Positions 1 to 7,626 of a stretch of 34,344 nt of DNA are shown in pieces (the first letter of the stretch is position 1; every line of letters begins with the position of its first letter). The DNA is taken from IMG/VR virus record IMGVR_UViG_3300045999_001073, positions 1 to 34,344 of that record. The stretch is one strand, 5' to 3'. Source of the stretch: a virus. The notes beneath the pieces are model-generated. The model saw nothing but the letters and a program-made list of their open reading frames with translations, did not search any database and was not told where the DNA came from. Made by a program: the position numbers and the translations under genes.

Positions 1-784
1 GGATCATCAACTCACGCCCATAATCTCTGCGCTCGAACGGTGTTGCTACTGAGCCAGCTTCTAGTTGTACGCCGGTGATGTAGAAGGTGGCTCCGTTGGT
101 GCCGACGACAGAGGTTGCGCCTGTGGCTCCGTAAAAGTTACCGGCTTGCCAAGAGCCCGCAGTTGTCCGGTATGAAGTGCCAGAACCTAGATCGAAGACC
201 AGAGCGAGACCTTTGCCGTTGTTAACGAGCCATGTACCTGTCGTATCCCCGGAAATGTTGATGTTGATGGTCGTCCATGTGTTTGCAGCGCTTACCGTGT
301 AGGTGAACACATAAGAGCGGTTATCTGCGCTATTTTTTAGAGAGCCGCTAAAAGCCCCAGTTAAAGATGAGTAGACCAAGAAAGACAAAACGATTGGCTT
401 GGCAGCGGATGTACCCCACGCAAGATCGGCAACATTGAAGCCTTCAATAAAATGAAATAGCGCGTAGTAGTCGCCGGAAGCCGATGAAGTAGCCGCCAAA
501 GACGTAATTCCCAAATAGTTTTGAAAACCCGCAGCTATGCGTGTACCAAAACCAGTTTCAGTTGCGCTCGGCGTTTGTTGAACACTAAATTTATTTGCTC
601 CAAACGACTGCACCATCCAGCGATCAAGCGTGAATTGACTTGTCGTGGCGGGGATCGTCACACTCGCACCGTTATTCCGCTGGTCGATCACCATCCCACC
701 GTTAATGATGCGGTTACGGAAACCAAGTGAGCCACCGCTGTCATAGCTGGTGGCAAGTTCTGCTAGTTCTCTGGATCGTGGCAT
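1..784 (-). CDS. Tail fibre / receptor-binding protein, N-terminal 261 residues (5' part; runs off the window)
   Basis: The ATG at 784-782 overlaps the stop of the preceding tail fibre gene (TAATG). The frame is open to position 1. The product starts MPRSRELAELATSYDSGG and contains the stretch LGFRNRIINGGMVIDQRN followed by a LDRW motif, a pattern known from the N-terminal part of many podovirus tail fibre and appendage proteins. The last visible residues (near FERRDYGRELM) are the usual lead-in to the C-terminal CQRYF motif, and that motif is encoded at the other end of the window (33962-34237) in the same frame. Joined through the 98-bp terminal repeat, the gene would be 349 residues. It is likely a surface-exposed host-recognition protein; which receptor it binds cannot be told. 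Confidence 0.85.
   Translation of the reverse strand, partial: MPRSRELAELATSYDSGGSLGFRNRIINGGMVIDQRNNGASVTIPATTSQFTLDRWMVQSFGANKFSVQQTPSATETGFGTRIAAGFQNYLGITSLAATSSASGDYYALFHFIEGFNVADLAWGTSAAKPIVLSFLVYSSLTGAFSGSLKNSADNRSYVFTYTVSAANTWTTININISGDTTGTWLVNNGKGLALVFDLGSGTSYRTTAGSWQAGNFYGATGATSVVGTNGATFYITGVQLEAGSVATPFERRDYGRELMI
3..100. repeat. Terminal direct repeat, left copy (98 bp, identical to 34230-34327)
   Basis: Positions 3-100 are identical to 34230-34327, an offset of 34227. Both copies lie in the same frame of a tail fibre coding sequence. The copies diverge immediately on both sides (GG versus AC on the left; mostly synonymous changes on the right). This fits a circular or circularly permuted genome closed through a shared segment, with allelic variation beyond it. 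Two paralogous fibre genes sharing a segment is the alternative. Confidence 0.9.
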
Positions 785-3351
785 TATTTGGCCTCCAATG
801 CGGCGACTTTCGCCTGTAGTGTTTCAATCATTTGCTGTTGTTCTTTAATCGCGGCGGTCAGTGTCGCTACTAAGAACGATGTGTCGATGCCTTGTGGCTT
901 GATCGAGCCGTCTTCGTTGACTGCATCCTTCTCGCCGGTCACAGCATCTGGCACAACTTCAGCTAGTTCGTGGGCGATGAAGCCTTGGCTCTCGCTGTTG
1001 TCTGCGTTCCACTTGTAGGTGACTGGCTTGAGTTGAGCGACTGTTGCCAGCGCGTTTTGCATTGGCGCAATGTCGTGCTTTAGGCGGTAGTCGGATGAGG
1101 TGTTGTAGGCGGTAGCTGTCGAAGTAACTGAAACAGAACCAACTGTTGTACTTGGGTTGTAAAGAAATTCACAAACCCCGCCGTTATTGCCATCACGAGA
1201 AAATGCGGCTGCGGCAAACCCACTAGAAGCATTGGTTTTAAACGAAGCTCCGTGACCAGAGGTTCCTGTTTGTAAAACATGAAATTTTGCTGTAAGTAAG
1301 TTGTTTGGAAGAACACTCGTCGTCCCCACCAGCAGATTACCGTCGGAGTCGATACGGGCGCGAAGTGCATTTGCGGTATTGTCGTAAAAATCTAGTGCGG
1401 TCGAGTTCTCACGAATCCCCATATAGTATTCGCGTGGGTAGGTTCCACCCGTCCTACGAACTCGCCAACCTGTTACAGCGTTATCTGCCGTTATTGTCGC
1501 TGTTGGTATAAATGTGGAGCTGCCAGAAACTTCTAATTTTGAGTTTGGCGAACTCGTACCAATCCCCAAGTTCCCGCTGCTATCAAACCGAGCAACCTCT
1601 GTACCGCCTTCAGCAAAGGCTATGGTGTCAGCAGCAGGGAAGAATATCCCCGTATTGGTATCGGCAGAGGTGGTCAGCGCAGGAGCCGAGACAGTACCCG
1701 CAGGCAGCAGCAGCGACCCGGTCATCGTGTCGCCGGTCTTGGCAACAGCGTTCGCCACGTTGAACACAGCGAAGGCGATCACCATCAGATCATCGTTCAG
1801 CGCAGCAGCAACATTCAGCACAACGCTGGTGCCGTTGGTCGCGGTGTAGTCATCACCGGGGCGCAGCGTCACACCGTTCAACGATACGCTGATGCTATTG
1901 GCGACATAGGAGAGAGTCGCGCCGTTGGCATCTGTACCGGAGAAGGTAGTCTGGCCTGAGGTCGCCACAAACTCATAGGTCACCAGCAGCGACTGCTGGG
2001 CAGCGGAAGCCTCTAGCCACTGAGCGCCGTCGTAGACTTTCATGCCCACAGGCGTTGTCGTGCGGTAGTACAGCGCACCCGTCAGCAGCGCGTTGCCGTC
2101 GTTGTCTACCGTCGGGTTACTAGACTTCGCGCCAAGGTAGCGATCATCAAAGTTATCTAGCGCAGCCGCAGCAGCCGCAGCAGATGTCGCTGCATTTGTT
2201 TCACTTGTGGCCGCAGCTGACGCGCTGTTTGATGCGTTTGTTGCACTTGTGCTGGCATTGCTGGCAGACGTGCTGGCAGCTGTTGCTGAGTTCGATGCGT
2301 TGGTCGCCGACGTACTAGCTGCACTCGCGCTGTTGGCTGCGTTCGTCGCCGAGGTCGAGGCGTTGCTGGCGCTAGTCGATGCCGAGCTGGCCGAGTTGGA
2401 TGCGTTCGTCGCACTGGTCGAAGCATTCGACGCAGAGGTCGAGGCATTGGCCGCCGAAGTTGAAGCAGACGATGCGCTGCTGGCTGCTGCTGTTGCAGAA
2501 TTGCTGGCATTAGTTGCCTGCGTCGATGCGGTTGATGCCGAGCTCGCCGCATTGGTTGCGCTTGTAGAGGCAGCAGACGCGCTTGAGGCTGCATTAGTAG
2601 CTGCTGTCTCAGCGTTAGTCTCGGCAGTTTCTGCTGCTGACTGAGCGGCTTCAGCGGCAGCTTGTGCCGCCTCTGCCGCAGTTTGCGCCGCCTCAGAAGA
2701 TTCGTTATCAACAAACAAATCCCACTTGGCAGAATCAGCGTTGGTGGTAATTGGCTGCGATCCGCTTGATGTGTGAGATGTGTTGCAGTAGTAGACGTTC
2801 CCAGTTGATGTGTCTTTGACGATGTCACGCTTGTTGTACGCCACGCCAGCAGCCCAGTTGCCACGGTTGTCACCAATCACCTCGCCGGTGGTCGGGTCGC
2901 CGTTGGAGTCGAACGCCAGCGTCTTGTTGGCTCGAACCGATGCCCTTGGCAGGGTCATGTCAATCGTGGTTGGATCTGTCTGTGGTGCAATCAGAGCTCG
3001 CTGCAAAGCCTCGGAGTTCTGCTGGTTGAAGATGGTCTGCTGATCCAGCTCGTCGTTCAGCGTGTTGGCGAAGAAGTCGCCACCGGTCACAAAGTCTGTA
3101 ACACGCTGGATTGTGCGGTTGCCGACAATGGCGATCTGCGTTGCACCAGTAGGCGTAGCAGTCAGCGTTACTGATCCAGTACCGTTTGCATTAATCGTGA
3201 CCGTATAGTCAGTCGTCAATGTCAGCAAGGTATCATCACGATAAACCGCGATGTCGCCAGCAGCCAGAATTTCAAACGTGAAGGCATATGGCCCTGTGCC
3301 GGATGCGGCATAGACCACCCTCCTTGTCACATTGCTAATAGGTACTGACAT
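784..3351 (-). CDS. Tail fibre with T7 gp17-like N-terminus, heptad-repeat shaft and Peptidase S74 auto-processing domain
   Basis: The 855-residue protein has four visible parts. Residues 1-150 resemble the T7-type tail fibre attachment domain (VTRRVVYAASGTG...YTV, then RVTDFVTGG). Residues 163-215 form a W-x2-G-x2-Y...YYC...HTSSG module resembling small carbohydrate-binding domains. Residues 217-398 are Ala/Ser/Thr/Asn-rich 7-residue repeats, probably a trimeric coiled or helical shaft. Residues 744-855 are an intramolecular chaperone (Peptidase S74) with the SDYRLK motif, Ser753 and Lys758 being the likely catalytic dyad, and a final coiled coil. In this family the chaperone trimerises the fibre and then cuts itself off. 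A GGAAGGA site precedes the ATG. A second fibre gene follows at once. Confidence 0.88.
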   Translation of the reverse strand: MSVPISNVTRRVVYAASGTGPYAFTFEILAAGDIAVYRDDTLLTLTTDYTVTINANGTGSVTLTATPTGATQIAIVGNRTIQRVTDFVTGGDFFANTLNDELDQQTIFNQQNSEALQRALIAPQTDPTTIDMTLPRASVRANKTLAFDSNGDPTTGEVIGDNRGNWAAGVAYNKRDIVKDTSTGNVYYCNTSHTSSGSQPITTNADSAKWDLFVDNESSEAAQTAAEAAQAAAEAAQSAAETAETNAETAATNAASSASAASTSATNAASSASTASTQATNASNSATAAASSASSASTSAANASTSASNASTSATNASNSASSASTSASNASTSATNAANSASAASTSATNASNSATAASTSASNASTSATNASNSASAAATSETNAATSAAAAAAALDNFDDRYLGAKSSNPTVDNDGNALLTGALYYRTTTPVGMKVYDGAQWLEASAAQQSLLVTYEFVATSGQTTFSGTDANGATLSYVANSISVSLNGVTLRPGDDYTATNGTSVVLNVAAALNDDLMVIAFAVFNVANAVAKTGDTMTGSLLLPAGTVSAPALTTSADTNTGIFFPAADTIAFAEGGTEVARFDSSGNLGIGTSSPNSKLEVSGSSTFIPTATITADNAVTGWRVRRTGGTYPREYYMGIRENSTALDFYDNTANALRARIDSDGNLLVGTTSVLPNNLLTAKFHVLQTGTSGHGASFKTNASSGFAAAAFSRDGNNGGVCEFLYNPSTTVGSVSVTSTATAYNTSSDYRLKHDIAPMQNALATVAQLKPVTYKWNADNSESQGFIAHELAEVVPDAVTGEKDAVNEDGSIKPQGIDTSFLVATLTAAIKEQQQMIETLQAKVAALEAK
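2158..2703 (-). repeat. Degenerate 21-nt (7-residue) coding repeats in the tail fibre shaft
   Basis: About 180 codons encode a degenerate heptad pattern such as NASTSAT / NASNSAS repeated some 20 times. The low-complexity sequence also opens long spurious frames on the opposite strand and in a second minus-strand frame. Such tracts can expand or contract by recombination, so copy number here may vary between related phages. Confidence 0.85.
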
Positions 3352-3379
3352 GATTTAATCCTTCCAACAAAATTATAAT

Positions 3380-6300
3380 TTACTTGCCATATAAGCTATA
3401 GAACTTTTTGGTCTTGTCAATAGCTGCGCCCAACTCTGGGAACTCGACCTTCTCATCTAAGAAACCAGATTCACTTAGGTCTGGTATCTCGGTCTGGCCT
3501 AACTCTGGGCTAGGATCAAAACCAATCATTCTCAACTTGGCAATACGTCTGTACTTTTTGATAACGCTGTCAGCAAAATTCTGTGCGTCACCCTTACCAA
3601 ATGTCCGGCCTTCAGAAATCTCGTAAGCCTCTTTCTCTTTGAGCAGCATTGGCATTGCCATCTCAAGGTTCATAGGAGCGCCTGTAGCCGTCGAAACGAA
3701 CAAGGATGGGTCGATCATCACCTCTTGCCCATAAAGCTGCTTATAGCGGTTTAGCTGCGGTCCTGACAGCTTTACACCGTCCCATACCTCGCGTGGTCGT
3801 GACACGCCATGATCAATGGAAACCATCGCCTCCATGAACGGATCGCGCTTACCCTTGGTTGCTTGCACCATAGGAATGGCATTCGCCGCGACTTCCCACA
3901 TATTGTTCTCGGCATACCGGCGACGGCCAATACTATCCAACTCTGCTGGCAACCCTTCCGAATACACAGGCATACGGCTCTTCACCCGATTCATTTGTTC
4001 GTAGACGATGCGAAGATGCTCTGGCACATTCATCTCATCGACACGGGTTGATCGGATCAGCGGATCATTCAGACGTTCAATGTGAGCAATGGCAGAAGCA
4101 TTAGTCGAACCAACAATCGGAGTGCCGGTGTACAGCACATCAAGATACTGCTTGCCAATCTTAGTCAGGAAGTTATAGACCTTCTCGCCCCCATCCTCAT
4201 GCTTAGTCCGCAGAATGTCTACCAGTTCGCCGACCGCCTGCACCGACGGAAGGTTCTTCAGGTATTCCATATTGGAACCAGCATAGGCCAATGCCAGCTT
4301 GGACCATTCTTCCTCATCGGGTTTGCCAACATGGAATTTCTGGGCATCCGCAAAATCAGCACCAACCGCCAAGATTGGGCTAAATACGCTGTACCGTGCG
4401 TAACTGACAAAGGTAAAGCCATCCAAGTTACCTTGGCCTTGCGTCACCTTGGTTACACCTTTTAGACGTTCCATCATCTCTGGGCTAATCTCACCCGGAC
4501 GGAAGATGATCGAATACTTCTGCCAACCCAATGCTTCCAATGCCTGACGGTCTTGTAACTGTGATGGCCCAGAACCACTTAGACGGTTATCTGTCGCAAA
4601 CTGCAATGCCGTATAGCCAGCCATGCCGCCCAAGGCAAGACGGGTAAATGCCAAGTCACGCTCTTTGCCTCCAGCATTCCATGCGTCCCAGAACTTCGGG
4701 CTGATCACATTCATGCCGGGAGTCGCTGCTGCCGTGTGCAGGAATTCCTGCGTGATTGCACGAGAGAACGGCAGGAAAGGCTTTAAGTACGTGCTTTGGA
4801 ATATCTGGTCAGTTTTCCAGTAGAACTCGTTAAGCTTCGTTTCTTTGTTAAAGTCTTCCGTAAAGGTCGCTTGCTGACGCGCCTTATCCATACTGGCCTG
4901 TAGCGACGCAGGGCGCTCGTCCATAAACGAAGCCACAACGCGCTGAGTCTCAGCAAGCGCATCCTCATGCTTCATACCGGCAGCGACAAACTTGTCGTAT
5001 TCATTCTGCGAGATATGCCACGCTTCCTCGTGCAGTTGCATACGGGAAACAGTCATACCGATAAAATCGTCTGCTGCTCTCATTGCCCTAAACGGAACGC
5101 TGTACATATAGCCCATCGCATCTAAGCCCTTACCCATAAAGCCGCTGGTAAAGTCTGGAGTGCGGAACAACTCTTTGGAACTAAATGGCAAACGCACAGG
5201 CACATCGCTAAATGCAGCGCCAGACAACGGTGCAACCACCGCATCGCCTTTAGCCGACGAACGCAGCCCATACTCTTTGCTAAACGGTGTCGGTAGCGTA
5301 AACTCAATATCAGTAAATGGAAGCTTTGCTTTCGGGCCTCCCTTTGCCAGCGTTACCCATGCGTCAGCTACTCCGGGGAAGAAGCCTGACAATCTAGCCT
5401 GCAAATCTGACAGGTAGAAGCGATCTCCTGTCGCCGCTTTCCCTGCGGCATGAGGTACGCCTTCTTCTAAATTCTCAAGCGAACGAATGCTAAAGTCTTT
5501 TCGCAACGCCCCAACAGGGACTGCAAACATACGCTCAACTGGCGCACGGATGGTATTCAGCACACCAGAAGTAAAGCTGTACGCATGAGGCGCAATGTCA
5601 CTTAGTAAGTTCGACTGCCATGTGTTGATCCAAGCATCACGCATACGCTTGCCAAGGCCGACTTCGATAAGCTGGTTCTTGCCTTTTCTGCCTTCCAACT
5701 TGATGTAGTCATTGGCAATCTGCAACAATGCTTTCTCACCACCTGCCTCATCCAAGATGGCTCTCATATCAATCGGACGGAAGCCGGGGCCAGAATCCTT
5801 GACACGTTTAAAGACGTTCATCGAACGAGCCACATCAACTTGTACGCCCTTGAGCGACGAAGTAATGACATTGTGAAACGCCATCTGTTGACGTAGTTCA
5901 AGCTGACCGGCCTGATCCAACTGACCAGCCGCCATCTTCTCCATCAAGTTATCCAGTAACTTGGCGCTGCTATCATGCAACTCAACAACACCCGATACCG
6001 TCTTGGCTAACTCGGATGAGCCAATGGTGGATTCAAGCGGCTGACCTTCCAGCAAACGATTGGCAAGATTCTCCGGTACACCAGCGTTCATCATCCGCAT
6101 CTTGATGGAACGCACAGACATCGTTGGCTCGTTCTTGACAGCGTTTTCCGACATTACGCGAACAGTCGCTTGTAAGCCTTCGTTGTCAAAAGCTAGATTG
6201 CTGATCGGTGTTTCTGGCGTTGTCGCAGCAGGACCAGCAGCCTTCATTGCCTCGCGTTCTTGCGCTAGACGCATAGCCTCATCGGCTGGGATAGGTGCAA

Positions 6301-6634
6301 TGCTTGGCTTAACAGCAGGCTTTGGTGCAGCAGGCGTAACAGCAGCAGGTATAGGCGCAACAGGTGGTGGGTCAGGCAGAATCGTTGCTTCTTGCTTGAT
6401 ACGAGCGCCCTTTTCTAGCAGCGGCTTTAATGCTGTTTTGGGCTTAAGCTTTTTAACAACGGGCGCAATTGAGCCTAATCCAGCTTCCTGCTCGTACTCA
6501 GGGAACTCAAGGTTCTGCTGAACTGGCATCCCATCTACCGGCTCATTCGTCAACGGCTTGGTCATCTCATCGACCAAGTTCTCCGATGAGATAGCTGTAT
6601 CTAACCGTGCCTCAAGCGATCTGTTGATAGCCAT
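3380..6634 (-). CDS. Large internal virion / DNA ejection protein (T7 gp16 position)
   Basis: This is a 1084-residue protein, the largest in the window. It is last of the internal virion block and directly before the tail fibre, the place of gp16 in T7. Residues about 60-120 are a Pro/Ala/Lys-rich flexible linker (with PPPVAPIP and AAPKPAVKP). The remainder is mostly helical, with an amphipathic stretch near LALGGMAGYTALQF and a following GWQKYSI motif seen in other podovirus ejection proteins. No lytic transglycosylase catalytic motif was recognised, unlike T7 gp16. It is probably stored in the capsid and ejected with the DNA to form a channel through the envelope. Its ATG overlaps or abuts the stop of the upstream gene. 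The role is inferred from size and position. Confidence 0.7.
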   Translation of the reverse strand: MAINRSLEARLDTAISSENLVDEMTKPLTNEPVDGMPVQQNLEFPEYEQEAGLGSIAPVVKKLKPKTALKPLLEKGARIKQEATILPDPPPVAPIPAAVTPAAPKPAVKPSIAPIPADEAMRLAQEREAMKAAGPAATTPETPISNLAFDNEGLQATVRVMSENAVKNEPTMSVRSIKMRMMNAGVPENLANRLLEGQPLESTIGSSELAKTVSGVVELHDSSAKLLDNLMEKMAAGQLDQAGQLELRQQMAFHNVITSSLKGVQVDVARSMNVFKRVKDSGPGFRPIDMRAILDEAGGEKALLQIANDYIKLEGRKGKNQLIEVGLGKRMRDAWINTWQSNLLSDIAPHAYSFTSGVLNTIRAPVERMFAVPVGALRKDFSIRSLENLEEGVPHAAGKAATGDRFYLSDLQARLSGFFPGVADAWVTLAKGGPKAKLPFTDIEFTLPTPFSKEYGLRSSAKGDAVVAPLSGAAFSDVPVRLPFSSKELFRTPDFTSGFMGKGLDAMGYMYSVPFRAMRAADDFIGMTVSRMQLHEEAWHISQNEYDKFVAAGMKHEDALAETQRVVASFMDERPASLQASMDKARQQATFTEDFNKETKLNEFYWKTDQIFQSTYLKPFLPFSRAITQEFLHTAAATPGMNVISPKFWDAWNAGGKERDLAFTRLALGGMAGYTALQFATDNRLSGSGPSQLQDRQALEALGWQKYSIIFRPGEISPEMMERLKGVTKVTQGQGNLDGFTFVSYARYSVFSPILAVGADFADAQKFHVGKPDEEEWSKLALAYAGSNMEYLKNLPSVQAVGELVDILRTKHEDGGEKVYNFLTKIGKQYLDVLYTGTPIVGSTNASAIAHIERLNDPLIRSTRVDEMNVPEHLRIVYEQMNRVKSRMPVYSEGLPAELDSIGRRRYAENNMWEVAANAIPMVQATKGKRDPFMEAMVSIDHGVSRPREVWDGVKLSGPQLNRYKQLYGQEVMIDPSLFVSTATGAPMNLEMAMPMLLKEKEAYEISEGRTFGKGDAQNFADSVIKKYRRIAKLRMIGFDPSPELGQTEIPDLSESGFLDEKVEFPELGAAIDKTKKFYSLYGK

Positions 6635-7626
6635 TATTTTTTACCTTCAGCGCTGGTTGCTTTACGGACAAATGTAATGCCTTTGCCGCCATCACTTACG
6701 CGCTCGAACTCTGTTTGAAGAACTCGTGCCGCTAAACTTTTTATTTTCTTTAGGTCAGCTTCTTTTGCAAAAGTAATTGACTCAATTGACTTTGGAGCTA
6801 AAACGTCTGCCTTGTATTCTCGACCAGCCAAGTTTCCTGTCATTGGCTTTTTGCTTTCTTCACCGCTAACAGAGTTAGGCCTAAACTTGACAGTAACACC
6901 TTTGTTTGCACCTTGACCAAGCGCAATGTCAGCATTATCTGTGACAAATACATTGGCATAAGTAAACTGTCTGTCTTCTCTTAACAGGTCAGTCAACCCA
7001 TCAACATTAGTTTCACGATACAAAGGTTTGTTTTCAGCAATTACTTTGGGTTTAATATTTGCTGGCCCAACTGGAAATCGCTCAATGGAATCAACCCGTG
7101 GCAACGCAAACTGTGTAATGCCAGTTTTTTCTGCATACTTCGCAAGCATTTCGCCAGCAGCCGGAGCTAGTGATTTGGCTACTTTCTTGCCGCCCTTATA
7201 AGCCAAGCCTGCTGCCGGAGCTAAGTTAATTAACTCAGCCGACTCCATTGTCGGGCTTAACGTCTGACCGCTGCCAGTCACAGGTGGGAAGCCTTCAGCA
7301 ATGTTGACCAGCACTTTACCCAAGTCACCAACGGTCAAGTCCTTCAGCGTCAGTGTGCCAATGCCGGGTAAGCCCAGCACATCAAAGTCAATCTTTTCTG
7401 CGCCAGACTGAATCGCCTCGCCTACGGCTTTTAATGCGCCCATGCCACCAGCAGGTTCAATCTTCTTAAACTCCGGCTCTGGCTGACCAGTAACCACCAC
7501 CTCTGGCATCCGGCCAGTATCTGCCATAGCCAGTTGCATCCCGTCCATCATCTCGGTGTAGTCAGGCGCATCAGGGTATTCCCTGAAGTACGAGTAGTCG
7601 TCGTAATATTTGAAGTCGTCTTCCAT
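6634..7626 (-). CDS. Ejection-locus protein with possible ADP-ribosyltransferase-like C-terminus
   Basis: The 330-residue protein sits between the gp15-like and gp16-like genes. Its start overlaps the upstream stop at 7626 and its stop meets the next start at 6634. The N-terminus is acidic and aromatic (Asp/Tyr-rich, residues 1-40), followed by a PEVVVTG motif (41-47) that I associate with phage internal virion proteins. Residues 201-290 resemble the core of an ADP-ribosyltransferase fold: LYRET (Arg204), then FVTDNADIALGQG (227-239), a beta strand VTVKFRP, and GREY (Glu270). The R...(S/T)...E order fits that fold loosely, but the middle motif lacks a classical STS. An uncharacterised polyvalent-protein domain is equally possible. 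If real, it may be delivered into the host with the DNA. Confidence 0.5.
   Translation of the reverse strand: MEDDFKYYDDYSYFREYPDAPDYTEMMDGMQLAMADTGRMPEVVVTGQPEPEFKKIEPAGGMGALKAVGEAIQSGAEKIDFDVLGLPGIGTLTLKDLTVGDLGKVLVNIAEGFPPVTGSGQTLSPTMESAELINLAPAAGLAYKGGKKVAKSLAPAAGEMLAKYAEKTGITQFALPRVDSIERFPVGPANIKPKVIAENKPLYRETNVDGLTDLLREDRQFTYANVFVTDNADIALGQGANKGVTVKFRPNSVSGEESKKPMTGNLAGREYKADVLAPKSIESITFAKEADLKKIKSLAARVLQTEFERVSDGGKGITFVRKATSAEGKK

Noticed and set aside
3-100. Diversity-generating retroelement template/variable repeat pair
   Set aside because: The two copies are identical rather than adenine-mutated and no reverse transcriptase is present.
2207-2644. Long plus-strand frame of 145 residues
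   Set aside because: It is the mirror of the Ala/Ser/Thr heptad repeats of the minus-strand fibre; Ala/Leu/Val low-complexity product and no ribosome site.
2158-2703. CRISPR-like array
   Set aside because: The repeats are contiguous, degenerate and coding in 21-base steps, with no spacers.
2157-2876. Second minus-strand frame of 239 residues inside the fibre
   Set aside because: Arg/Gln/Pro-rich shadow of the repeat region in another frame.
6060-6521. 153-residue plus-strand frame rich in Gly/Ala
   Set aside because: Antisense to the Pro/Ala linker of the large ejection protein.
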